Part shown: positions 33,695 to 44,699 of the stretch, one piece after another
Layout of the letters: each line of letters begins with the position of its first letter
How positions within the stretch are numbered: the stretch's first letter is position 1
Assembly (NCBI GenBank): GCA_022414725.1
Contig: CM039464.1
Coordinates: forward strand, 15,648,368-15,712,367
Length of the DNA stretch: 64,000 bases
Direction: 5' to 3'
Source of the DNA: Microglena sp. YARC
Taxonomy: Eukaryota; Chlorophyta; Chlorophyceae; Chlamydomonadales; Chlamydomonadaceae
Position numbers and translations under genes: made by a program
The notes under the pieces: model-generated
What the model was told of the DNA's origin: nothing
The model's input: only the letters and a program-made list of their open reading frames with translations
The model's database searches: none

Positions 33695-34200
33695 CTTGAC
33701 GCAGGTGAACTAAAATATTTTCAGAGGCAATAATTAATTAGGAAGCTGCTCCTGCGGGTCGATATCCATGTGCAATGCAGGTCGCGAGCCTCATAGAGGG
33801 CCTCCCGTCGAAGAAGAAAAGTGGGATGTACTGCAGGTCAGGACCCCCCCTCGCAGTACTCCAGGTCAGTCTGCCCTTTGCCCCCTTCACTTGGCCCCTT
33901 CGAATTTCACATCCAAAACTTCGGTCCTAGCCCTAACCCTGACTGTTTTTCAGCTCGTTTTTCACTGCCTGTCTTCGAGCTCCCAATACTGCCCCACTTC
34001 CCTACGTTCCCGCTTAATTGAAGCAGCGAGACTCTTGAATAACCCCTCGTACTCTCTCGAGTTCACGCCCTTTTGGCTTTTGGCCACAAAATAGGCGGCA
34101 TCATCAACTCCCCGCTTTCCACTGCATCATCAAACCACCACAGATACTGTCGACATATTCCTGACATCCGCCATCCTATTATCCCCCTAGCCTTTCAAAT
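33695..34200. promoter_or_regulatory. Divergent promoter RPN5 / SRPBCC gene
   Basis: 506 bp between the two start codons (33694 on minus, 34201 on plus). It must hold both promoters and 5' UTRs. I see no convincing TATA box or proteasome-associated motif. Confidence 0.55.
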
Positions 34201-36973
34201 ATGCACTCTAGCGCGCTCACGCTCAATTCGGGTTCCCGAGCCACGACGCCACGCCACATGCTTCTCTCGACCCCGCCCTCCCTTTCCACATCATCCCCCA
34301 AGCTCAGCAAGACGGCACCAGCCCCATCTTCTGCACCGCATCATTCCCTCGCGCAGCTTCGAGAGACCAGGCGGTTGACCGTTGGTAAGTCTCGTGGCCG
34401 TGTTGGCGCGCCTTGACTAGGGCTTCCGCGGGCTAAGCGGAGCTGACCTGGCACTAACCCCGTCACCACCGCATCAGCACATGCACACAAACGCTGCACT
34501 GTTCTTTCAGATTTGGCTCGGTTTGGTGTATCGTGGTCTACTAGCTTAAGGCTGCGCACCGTCTGCAGGCCAAGCAAACGTGCTGCGGAGGAACACTCAT
34601 ACACGACACTCACAAGTACAGCATATAATCACATGGGTACTGACCACACTTCCAGGTACAGCATGTGATCACATGGGTACAGACCACACTCCCAAGTACA
34701 GCATGTAATCACATGGGTACAGACCACACTCCCAACTACAGCATATAATCGCATAGGTACAGACCACACTCCCAACTACAGCATGTAATCACATGGGTAC
34801 AGACTGAGGATAGGTAGATACCTAAACTATTCAACAGCTATAATAAAGGTTTTCTGGCCCTGTTACTGCACCTTTCTGTGCCTGTAAAAATATTGTCACA
34901 AGAAGGAAAATGTCATCAAAACGTTACATCGCCACAGAAGCTCCCCTCCATAAGGTAGCAATAATATAGGATTGAGACCCGGTTTCATTGGAGTTGTTAT
35001 GAGATGAAAAGACAGATTCCATGAATTCAAAATCTACATAGAACTTAAAAGCGGAAAGACGGCCGTGTGCAAGGCAGCAATAATATGGGATTGAGACCCG
35101 GTTTCATTTGAGTTGTAATGAGATAAGAAGACAGATTCCATGAATGAGTTGTAATGAGATGGGAAGACAGTTTCAAGCATCTAGTTGAACGTAAAAACGT
35201 AAAATCGTCCGCTTCTCTTGGGCAGCAATAATACCATTGAACAGCAATAGTATACTTTAACCTGCACACGATTGGCCGTCCAAGATAGGGGTTTAAACTC
35301 TGTATGTGCAGAATGCACTCGCATTGGTTTACGCAGTTGCAAGACATGTCCAGTTCACTGTTCCTTGAGAAAACCCTTAAGAGGTTTGTTAGGGTGCCTC
35401 GAAAACCCTCATTCTGTTAGAAAACCTTAATCCTGTTATAAAATCCTCATCCTGTTATACACCTGGACAGTTGGTAGGATGTGACAAATTTCTGGCAGGC
35501 TGTTGGGCGAACCCTTCACATCATCAAAGTCCCTGATGACTTGGTCAAGCAGCGGGTGTATAGGGTTAGGGTTCTGGATATAGTTGGGGGGACGGGCGGG
35601 GGAGAGGGGTGGGGGTGGGGGGGGGGACGGGCGGGGGAGGGGGGGGGGGGGGAGGAGTTTGGCGCTAATAGCGCTAGTCAGCAGTTTGTAATTAGCGCTG
35701 GTTGGGTTAAGTAGTACGAGTCAGAGCCATAGGCAGTACAGCTTTCCCTTGTAACATGTGGTGCTGCAACTCACCATTCACTTTCGCCAGGGCACCAGAA
35801 TGATGTAACCAACAATATCATCACCACCACATTAGCAGAGGCAAAGAAACCTGTAATCCTATTTCGACGAATGAATCAACAGTAGAGCTCGTTGAATCGA
35901 TAAGGTGCAGGGTTAACTCCCTACTGGTGCGCTTTAGTGTTCGGGGTCGCTGTCGACCACCATGGTAGCTTTGTTCAGGTAAAGTAGCAGCCCGTTCTCT
36001 ACCGCCGTAAGACTAGGCCCCTTAATACCGCGCCCCACCAGGTTATCATTATATGGTAACCTCTTCCCTCACACTTCAGCTTTTATTTTCAGCTGCCAGC
36101 AGCAGCTTCTAGGTAGCTCCCCTGGCTTGCTAACCAGCCACACGTACAGCAATGTGGTGCAGCATGAAGCTTTTATAATCAAAATTCCAGAATTGTTCAA
36201 ATCTAGGAGCTTAGCCCGGTGGCTGGGTCAGCAAGCTACCTAGAAGCTGCTGGAAGTAGCTGAAAAGAAAAGCTATGCATCACACACCATCCTGCTAACC
36301 ACCTCCGTTCTTAAAGCCCTCTGACAGCCTCAGCCCTAAACCCTAAACCCCTCCCCAATCCCTTTGACAGCCTCAGCCCTACACCCTAAACCCCTCCCCA
36401 AGTTCTCTAATAGTCTAAATTTGAAACTTTCAAACCTAACCCCCTCCCCAATCCCTTTAACAGGCTCAGCCCTAAACCCTAAACCCCTCCCCAATCCTCC
36501 TGACACCCTCAGCCCGAGACCCTAAGCCCGAAACCCGAAATCGAAGCTCCTCCCCAATCCCTCTGACTGCCTCAGCCCCAAATCCTAAACCCTAAAACCC
36601 TCCTCAATCCCCCTGACAGCCTCAGCTGTTTCCATCAAGCCGCGCATTATAGTGGGGGTAGAAACTACTTCCTGGAATTCACGGAGGTTACATGCAAGTA
36701 CAGTCATCAAAGCCCCTATTGACCTTGTTTGGAGTAGGCTGACAGACTATGCTGGTCTAGGTGAGTGTGTCTGTGGGTGGGAGGCATGGGGATGGGGGAG
36801 GGGGATGGAAGGGGGGGGGGGGGGGGGGGGGGGGGCTATCTCCTTTAATTTACGGGGGGTGCATGCAAGGTCTGTTGTCATATCCCCCATTGACATTGAG
36901 TGGAATAGGCTGACAGACTATGCTGGTCTAGGTGAGTGTGTCTGTGGGTGGGAGGCATGGGGGGAGGGAGTGT

Positions 36974-37004
<31 letters not shown>

Positions 37005-37873
37005 GGGGGGGGCTATCTCCTTGAATTTACGGGGGGTGCATGCAAGGTCTGTTGTCATATCCCCCATTGACATTGAGTGGAATAGGCTGAAAGACTATGC
37101 TGGTCTAGGTGAGTGTGTCTGTGGGTGGGAGGCATGTGGGTGGGAGTTAGTGTGGGTGGGGGGGTGGGGGGGGAGCTTGAGGACAGCTTTTTATATGTAT
37201 GATCACAGCTTGTTTTGCCGACTACAACAAACCTCACGTCTTGTAATAAGGCATACTATTTATTTGATGATTTATTTATTATCACAGCTTGCTTTTCCCA
37301 CGGAAAAGCCTGGTTCGCCCTCCTACGCTAGATTAACAGGAGCCCACACTGGTGTTTTTCTTTTCAACTACAAGCCACAGCTTCTAGGCAGCTCCCCTGA
37401 TTGGCTATTCAGCCAAACCTGTCACAACTTCAAGCACCTTGAAGCTGGCATAATCAGCTGTCCAGAACTGCTGGAATAGTTTGGTGTAGCCCAGTGGCCG
37501 GTTCAGGGAGCTGCCAAGAAGGTGCTATGAATTGCCAAAAAGAAAAACCCTGACTCCCATACACCTCTGCCCACCCTCCCTTACTCCTCTGTCCACCCAC
37601 CCATACTCTTCTACCCACCCACCCGTACCCCTATGCCCATCCAGCCACCCCTTCTTCTGCCCACCAACCCACCCCTTCCCCTGCCCACCCACCCACCCAC
37701 ACACCCCTTAGGAGATTTCATCCCGAGCCTAGTGGAGAACAGAGTGTTGGAGCTGAAGGAGAATGGCGCCAAAGTATACCAGGTGGGTGGGTGAGGGGTA
37801 CAAGGGGTTGGTGCAGGAGGTTGGTGCAAATTGAATTACGGTGTATCTGGTGGTGTGTGGGGTGTGTGTGTGT

Positions 37874-37909
<36 letters not shown>

Positions 37910-40900
37910 ACTGGGTTACAAGGGGGTACACACCCACCACCACCACCACCACCACTCTCACACACACACCACCACTGCTCACACACTACCACCACATACC
38001 ACCACCACACACCACTGCTCACCCTCCATGACCACCACCACACACACACCATCACCCACCACACACCCACCACACACCATCACCCACCACCACCACCACT
38101 GCTCACCCACCACCACCACATACCACCACCACACACCACTGCTCACCCTCCATGACCACCACCACACACACACCATCACCCACCACACACACACCACACA
38201 CCATCACCCACCACCACCACCACCACCACTGCTCACTCACCACCGCTCACCACCAACACCACCACACACACACACCATCACCACCAACCACCACTTGCAC
38301 ACACACTATCACCACAGCTCACCCAGCCAACATGTTCCACCCAGGTTGGCTCTCAAGAGGTTGCCATGGGAGTGAACTTCAGTGCAAAGTGCACACTAGA
38401 CTGCACAGAATGGCCCATGGGCATTCCCAGCCAACTACTGTCAGAATCAGGGGATGGATCTGATGGTTTGATACCCTTCCCCACGTAAGTCACTGTTTTT
38501 TTGCGAGGCCCCCTCTTCGAGGGGGCAGGAGCCCCCAAGGTTACCCATTTGACCGTCCGGCTGACCGCGGTCGGTCGATCTCAACCCCTCTGGTCGTGAC
38601 TGACCGACCATCCGCATCCGCATCCATCTGACCGAGACGAAGCCAACGATCTCGTAAATAAGTCGCATCCGTTGCCACCTGTCGCTCTGTCGCGAACTCT
38701 CTCCGCCAATTTTTAGCGTCGCTTGCGACGCTGCAACTTGTTCAGTTCAGTTATATGTAGGGATAGGCAATATGATATGATATGATATCATGTCATCATA
38801 TGATATCATATGATATCATACGATGCGGGCAGTCTGACTAGGTAACTTTGGCCTATTATGATATTAAATCATATGATATTTGTATGATATCATATGATAT
38901 CATACTCGTCTTTGGTCAGCATCATATGATTTGCCGGTCCCTAGTTATATGGGGGTCCTCTGCTAGAGATCAGGGATTTGGTGTCTTTCAAGGTTGGAAA
39001 CCTGGTAGCGGTTTGGGTAGGCAGCCAGAAGGGCCGGCCTGGGGTGTCTTGTAGGCGGGGCAGAGGAGTCTCAGTGTAGTTTTTTTTACCCGCACCCCTA
39101 ACCCCACGGGCCAGCCCTTCGGGCCGCCTACCCCAACATCTGCCAACACCAACTACCCCGTACTGTTCTCAAAATTTGACGTTTTTTTGTAGGTTTTATT
39201 GTAAATTGACTATTTACATTTGACGGTTTTTTGAATAGGAATATAAATTGACGTTACACATTTGACGGTTTCCATTTTAATATAATCCATTTATGCAACT
39301 GAACGTTTCTACTTAATCATGTTCCACTGGCTCATGGTTCATGTTACAATATTAGGGTACACTGTTCTAGGACCTGCAAGGAGTGTACATATAATACTGC
39401 AATGATCCCAACATCTTGTTCAGCATTACACTACCGGTACTCTTTGAAAGAACTAGAATGAGACATTCGATCGTTTTCATTAACTCCTGAAATCATCTCT
39501 TGCTCAGTTAATGTCATAAACATAAGCATAACGTATGTTCATGTATTGCTCAGCGATCTAGAAGGGCCAAGGGCAAGTCATCCTCATCGCTTACATCCGG
39601 ATGAAGCCCACTCTCTTCAGATGGGTCATCTGTTGATAACTGACCAGATGAGCAATCATCTTCCCCATTCATCTCTTACACCATTCTGCTCATTCTCTTT
39701 CTCTTGTATAGTATTACCTTCATCTGCCTTCCTGTTGTTTGGCTATGTCAGGCTGATTCAGGCTATTTCATGCTGATACAGGCTATTTCAGGCTGATTCA
39801 AGATGATTCAGGCTATTTCAGGCTGATTCAGGCTATGCAGATAGCTAGGGGGTGGCCTCAAATCCTCTTCTTTAGCCAGTTCCTCAAGGTCTTGGCTGTT
39901 AAGTCCTTGAATGCCACGGGAAAGTTGAGTTTGAGGCTGTTCACACTGGGCTCAATGCTTCCCAAATGGAACTTTTTATTGAAAGGTCTGAGCAGCCAGT
40001 TGGAATTGAGAGTTGTGTGCCTTTCAATGGCCAGAAGCTTGTGAAAGGGCTCCCAGGTCACACACTTCTTCTTTTGGGGTATAGTTTTGAGCTCAGACCC
40101 GTCTCGGAAGTAACCCAGCGTTTGCATGAAATTCACTGCCCTCTTAGTGAAATACTTGCTGCTCGTCTTCGCGGAGGTAGTCGATGGGTTGCGGACGACA
40201 GCATCTCGAGCTTTGGCTGCAACTTGATTCACATCTTTGTTGGTGACGGTGATCTGCCCTGGCTCTAGCCGGTCAAAAAAAAACCACAGGGTCCTTTGCT
40301 TCTTGTGAGTTGGAGCTATTACAGGGCGTAAACGTCCCTATGGGGATCTGTCGAGGGGCTGAGCCATGAAATGAGAAAGGCGGCCTTGTCGATCACTGCT
40401 GCGATTTGTCCGGTCGGGAGGAACCTAGGTCCGTTGCCGGTAGTAAGCCTTATGTGGAGCCGATGCCCTACTCAAGTAATATCGCACGTGATTTGAGGTT
40501 GACGGCTTTTTGTTCGTAATGTACGGTACGCCACGATTTGACGGGTGCTCCCGTCAAATTAAACCGTTAAATTTTGAGGACAGTACGGTATGTAAAACTA
40601 ACTACAAAAAATTAAATCGGCCTCGCCATTGTCACCTACTACCTACAACCAACTACACAACTGAAATCAGCCATGCCATTGTCTCCAACTAACTACAACT
40701 AACTACACAACTGAAATCAGCCACCCCATTGTCATCAACTAACCACAACTAACTACACTAACGAAAGCAGCCATGCCATTGTCAACTAACTACAACTGAC
40801 TACAAAAACAAAACCAGTCATGTGAACGTTGATCTTCCCCCTCAGCCGCCCACCCAGCTAGCCAACCAAACAACAAAGCAACAATATAACAAAACGACCA

Positions 40901-41572
40901 TACAACCAAACAACTACATTAAACAGCCAGACAACCACAACACACAACCGATCAACCAAACAACCACACCACACAACCAAACAACCAAATGACCACACAA
41001 CCAAACAACAAAACAACCATACAACCAAAAAAACAAAAAAACAAACAACCAAACAACCAAACAACAAAAAAACCACACAAACAAACAGCCAAACAACAAA
41101 ACAACCAAACAGACAACCGCACAACAAAACAACCACACAAACAAACAACCACACAACCAAGCAACCAAACAACCACACAACCACACCACACGACCAAACA
41201 ACTACACCACCCACCCACCCACACACACAAAAACCAAACAATCAAACAACCACACCAAACAACCAAACAAAAAACGCAAAAAAAAGTATTCATCAGCCTC
41301 CCTTCCCCCATCCCCCTGAGCAGGAAGAGTACTCACGGCCTCCCTTCCAGTGACATCTCCTTTATCTCTGTCGAGGGTGACTTCCAGGTAGGTTGGCCTA
41401 TTCTCCCTCCCCACTCTCTCCCTCCCACTCCCTCCCTCCCTACCCCTTCTCCTTCCCTCCCTCCCTGACTCCCTCCCCATCCCTCCAACTCCCCTTCTTC
41501 ATCCCTCCAGCTCCCTCCCCCCTCCCTTCCCTTTCTCCCTCCCTCTCCCTCCCTCCCCCTCCCTTCCCTCCC

Positions 41573-41608
<36 letters not shown>

Positions 41609-42048
41609 CCTCCTTCCCACTTATGAAGCTGACATTCAACAAACCTCTAGCCTTCCACACACCACCCCACCCTCTCCCACACAACTCACACACCCACTAC
41701 GAGCACCTACCCCCCCTTACCCGCCTTTCCAACCCCAACCGCGAGCATCTAACCCTCCTACCACACACCATAACATCACCTCACCACACCTCACCACACC
41801 TCACCACATCTCACTTCACTTCACCTGACACACAGTCATTCCGTGGGCTATGGAGGCTTCAGCCCACTGCCCGAGTCCTCCCTCCCGGCTACCCAGGCCG
41901 AACTATCTTGAGCTACTCCTTGTATGTTCAGCCCAAGGCCTGGCTTCCCGTGGGTCTGCTCACCAACCGCATCGAGAAAGAGGTGCTTCGTAACTTGGAA
42001 GCAGTTCAGCAGCACGCAGAGTTCCTGCATTCCCTGTCATCAAGGTAA
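34201..42048 (+). CDS. SRPBCC/START-like polyketide cyclase-dehydrase family protein
   Basis: Six exons with matching phases: 34201-34384, 36626-36760, 37712-37782, 38345-38484, 41351-41387, 41836-42048; total 780 nt = 259 aa plus TAA. All junctions are GT-AG. Residues 1-60 are rich in Ser, Thr, Ala, Pro and Arg with few acids, like a plastid transit peptide. The rest matches the plant/cyanobacterial COQ10-like SRPBCC family: strand-helix start HASTVIKAPIDLVWSRLTDYAGL, GDFIPSLVENRVLEL, then SFISVEGDFQ, FRGLWRL and the C-terminal helix PVGLLTNRIEKEVLRNLEAVQQHAEF. The family folds into a helix-grip pocket for hydrophobic ligands; the ligand is unknown. The final AGG TAA could also be a donor (ag|gtaaga), so a longer C-terminus cannot be excluded. 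Confidence 0.88.
34385..34860 (+). repeat. SRPBCC intron 1: 40-bp tandem repeat
   Basis: About five units (gtacagcatgtaatcacatgggtacagaccacactcc) at 34612-34805. They begin at a possible donor (cacaa|gtacag) of an optional exon at 34570-34611, whose phase does not fit the next exon; I leave it out of the model. Confidence 0.8.
34861..36625 (+). repeat. SRPBCC intron 1: duplications, foldback element, telomere-like units
   Basis: About 34950-35020 and 35070-35140 are diverged copies ('gggattgagacccggtttcat'). 35505-35545 vaguely resembles the exon 2 start. 35585-35655 is G-rich. 36077-36277 is a foldback element with ~50-bp imperfect inverted ends (agcttttattttcagct / agctgaaaagaaaagct). 36300-36620 repeats 'gacagcctcagccctaaaccctaaacccctccccaatc' about six times. 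Confidence 0.75.
36761..37711 (+). repeat. SRPBCC intron 2: two exon 2 echoes, G25 runs and foldback element
   Basis: 36837-36931 and 37013-37108 copy the last ~90 bp of exon 2 with an intact donor (ctag|gtgag), each preceded by a 25-G run (36811-36835, 36988-37012). Translations keep PIDIEWNRL(T/K)DYAGLG. No acceptor precedes them. A second foldback copy lies at about 37343-37553. Confidence 0.9.
37783..38344 (+). repeat. SRPBCC intron 3: G35 and CAC-repeat
   Basis: 35 consecutive G at 37874-37908 followed by ~400 bp of CCACCA/CACACA simple repeat with a higher-order unit ('ctgctcaccctccatgacc'). Confidence 0.9.
38500..38740 (+). mobile_element. Dispersed element A, long copy (SRPBCC intron 4)
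   Basis: Same orientation as 8225-8420: GCCCCCTCTTCGAGGGGGC hairpin, 'ggttacccatttg', a middle expanded by ccgcatccgcatcc, 'gttgccacctgtcgct' and a terminal perfect palindrome GCGTCGCTTGCGACGC. Confidence 0.8.
38758..38943. mobile_element. hAT-like MITE family D, copy 3
   Basis: 186 bp; ends TAGGGATAGGCAAT / ATTTGCCGGTCCCTA; perfect 8-bp duplication GTTATATG at 38750-38757 and 38944-38951. Interior is ATCATATGAT-type palindromes flanking a conserved 'tgactaggtaactttggcct' centre. Inserted directly beside element A. Confidence 0.95.
39161..40585 (-). mobile_element. TA-flanked DNA transposon, decayed
   Basis: 1425 bp including flanking TA dinucleotides, with inverted ends CTGTTCTCAAAATTTGACG / CGTTAAATTTTGAGGACAG and repeated subterminal TTTGACGG motifs. 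On the minus strand an open frame at 39858-40232 (124 codons; VTWEPFHKLLAIERH, ends LTAKTLRNWLKKRI) and a separate acidic tail at 39556-39675 (SDEDDLPLALL) look like the N- and C-terminal parts of a transposase. No DDE core is visible, so it is internally deleted. TA flanks suggest the Tc1/mariner-pogo group; this is inference. Confidence 0.7.
40600..41350 (+). repeat. SRPBCC intron 4 end: simple repeats
   Basis: About four units of ~60 bp ('aactacacaactgaaatcagccatgccattgtc', 40610-40820), then 400 bp of AACCAAACA/ACCACAC repeat (40860-41280). Confidence 0.9.
41388..41835 (+). repeat. SRPBCC intron 5: CCCT-rich and C34 tract
   Basis: C/T-rich repeat followed by 34 C at 41574-41607; then 'cctcaccacac' repeats near the acceptor. 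Confidence 0.9.
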
Positions 42049-42890
42049 GAAAACAGCAGCAGCAGTAGCAGCAGCAACAGCAGAGTGTCTAGTCCGTGAT
42101 CTACTTGAGCTACGGCATGTCAGATAAGCCCCAGGCCAGCTTGCCTTTGGGGTTCATTACTTGCTGCACTAAGGACGTGGTGCTCAGCAACTTGGAAGCA
42201 GTGCAGCAACACGCAGAGTCTGTGTATTCCCTGCATTCGTGGTCATAAAGCAGCAGCAGCAGCAGAGTGTATAGTTCTTGCTACACGATTCTTTACTTAC
42301 ATGTTCAGCTCCAGGCGAGGGTACAAGTGGGGCTCATTACTTACTGCTAAGGACGAGGTGCTCAGCAATTTGGAAGCAGTGCAGCAGCACGCAGAGTCCC
42401 TGTAGTCCCTGTAGTTGTGGTCGTAAATCAGCAGTAGCAGGAGTAGCAGCAGTAGCAGAGTGTCTAGTCCGTGATCTACTTGAGGTACGGCATGTCAGAT
42501 AAGCCCCAGGCCAGCTTGCCTTTGGAGTTCATTACTTGCTGCAGAAAGGACGAGGTGCTCAGCGAGTTGGAAGCAGTGCAGCAGCGCAAAGAGTCCCTGT
42601 ATTCCTTGGGAGCGTGGTCATAAAGCAGCAGCAGCAGCAGAGTGTCTACTTATTGAGCTACGCGATCCATTACTTACATGTTCAGCCCCAGGCAAGGGTA
42701 CCAGTGGGGCTCATTACTTGCTGCAGTAAGCACGAGGTGCTCAGCGACATGGAAGCAGTGCAGCAGCACGCAGATTTCCTGCATTCCCTGTCGTCAAGTT
42801 CAGAAAACAGCAGCAGAGTGTCTAGTCCGTGATCTACTTGAGCTACGGCATGTCAGAGAAGCTCCAGGCCAGCACAGGGTTATCCAAATA
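42049..42890 (+). repeat. Four tandem echoes of the last SRPBCC exon
   Basis: Units of about 185 bp downstream of the stop codon each copy ~150 bp of exon 6 ('gaggtgctcagcaacttggaagcagtgcagcagcac' type) and a CAG-repeat end. Starts at about 42085, 42277, 42466 and 42655. All have frame breaks relative to the gene. Confidence 0.9.
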
Positions 42891-43312
42891 GGCTAGAGCG
42901 ACTTGCCCTTCGGCAGCCTGCAGTTTTTTAAGCAGATGTTCAGGGTGTTAGCACCTGTTCAACAACTACATGTTCAACCAATGGAGGGGCTAATTGAAAG
43001 AAACCCTTGAAGGATGTAAAGCCCTAGATATGTAGGGTTTACACTTATCTAGGGCTAGAATATCAGACCAGATCACTATATCAACTTGGGGCCTCATGCT
43101 TGTGCTTGTGCCATTTTTTTTTTGTTTATTACTCAGGGTGTACCTGAACGTTTCTTCTTCTTTTTTTGCTCTCGTGTCAAGCCGACCTCATGGTTAGGGC
43201 ACCCTTTTTAGCCTTAGACTGTGAGCACACTCACACATAGGTTAGTGTTTGTACCATGTATGTATGTTTTTGTCCAGTCCAGGAGTAGCCAAATAGCCAG
43301 GGACTTGCCCAG
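42891..43312. other. Intergenic
   Basis: Nothing recognised apart from T-rich stretches near 43105 and 43150. Confidence 0.4.
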
Positions 43313-43497
43313 CAGGGTACTACTTCTTGCCAAATTGGTCAGCGCTTAAAGCGCACAAACGTCAAATTTGTCAGCGCTTTTTAGTGCAAAAAGCGCACAA
43401 AATGCACGCTGCGCCCAGAGGGGGTTGAAAAAACTGCGCGAAACGCGCAGAGGGGCTCAAAAAGGCAGCGCGGCACCGCGCGCTTAGTAGTACCCTG
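43313..43497. mobile_element. hAT-like MITE family B, copy 2
   Basis: 185 bp; ends CAGGGTACTAC / GTAGTACCCTG; perfect 8-bp target duplication TTGCCCAG at 43305-43312 and 43498-43505. Interior shares 'aattggtcagcgctt', 'tgcaaaaagcgcac' and 'gctgcgccca' with copy 1. Confidence 0.95.
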
Positions 43498-43505
43498 TTG
43501 CCCAG

Positions 43506-44324
43506 CCTTAAAAACAAGAAAGGCAGTTTATAAAAAACAAGCGCTGGTGAACTGAACCACAACAAATCATAAACATCTATCCAACAAAAGTTATGTACCA
43601 TACACACTTGCGAGTACAGAGAGACCTTGTTTCAGATATCCTCGTTGTTTGGTATGCTGCAGCGCAGTGGACCCATCAGTACAACGAGCCATATGCTGCA
43701 GCACAGGGAGACTTTGTTTTAGATATCCCAGATGTGTGGGGTGCTGCTGTACATTGAGCTATGTGCTGCAGTACAGTAAGGCCTTGTCAAAGATAATAGT
43801 AGTTTGAAGGGTGACAGGATTCGTTTGTCTACCGTTGTCTGTGTCTGTGTTTGTGTCAGTTAGTACTACCTAATCGTGTAAGTAGTACAGTCAGTTATGT
43901 CCGTTAGAGTTAACCTCATGGTTTACCTACCCCTTTTCTGTTTCGGCTATCCATGATTTTCATATTCCTGGCTCCACGATGTAAACGCTCGGTTCCTTAC
44001 AACATCTCATATTTCCAATAGCTAGAAGCGCTAATGTGCTAGATATTACGACTTAGGAGGGGGGGGGGGGGGGGGAGGGGGGACCCGGCATGTAGCAAGG
44101 CCACACGGGAGGGGCCTAGTCGGCTGTACACTGGGTGTGATTGACAGGTTTGTTTGAGGGTACCGGTATTTCAAAATCACGTTACATTGCATGATCCCAA
44201 ATTGAAATTGAAATTGTTACATCCGAGTAATGTGCCACTCTTAGGACGTGAAATTAAGGACACCATTGCGTGAGCCGTGGCTAGTAGTAGTCACCATAAA
44301 AGAGTCTCCTTGTCAGGGAGTCCG
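43506..44324. other. Intergenic; short minisatellite and G-run
   Basis: 43625-43800 has three loose copies of 'tgctgcagcacagggagactttgttttagatatcc'. 44055-44090 is G-rich. No gene. Confidence 0.5.
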
Positions 44325-44655
44325 TATCAACATCAATTGCGGTTCACTCGATCGTTTTATGTCTTGGTGACTACTACTGTACTTCCTTAGAACTATAGCT
44401 GTAGATAGTAACAGCTTCCTGTAGACTGTGTCATCCTTCATGACACGGTGACAGCTCCTGGTGGGCTGCGTCCCCTGGTCCCCTGACACGCGCTGTATAG
44501 CCTGTACCCTAGTTAGGTTCCAGGTATCCGCCCCTTCCACCGCTGGTGTCTAATGTGTGTCCCCAGTCCCTTTAATTATTCTCATCTTGCGTTAAAAGAT
44601 TGGCGCGTTTGACTGCTGCGAGTATCTCTCCACTCTTGAAGTGTCTAAGCTGATA
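44325..44655 (+). repeat. 5' LTR of element X
   Basis: Reverse complement of the LTRs at 47466, 48600, 59677 and 63499; first repeat base set differs by one (TATCAAC instead of TATCAGC). No 5-bp duplication can be checked because the other end is missing. Confidence 0.85.
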
Positions 44656-44699
44656 GGTCATTGGGCTCATCATGGTAACCACTGCTTAATGCATCTTCT

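Noticed and set aside
36837..37108. Mutually exclusive alternative exons of the SRPBCC gene
   Set aside because: Neither copy has an acceptor; both follow G25 runs. Kept only as a finding to test.
40858..41480. Cys/Val/Phe-rich frames resembling membrane proteins
   Set aside because: Antisense of an AACCAAACA/ACCACAC simple repeat.
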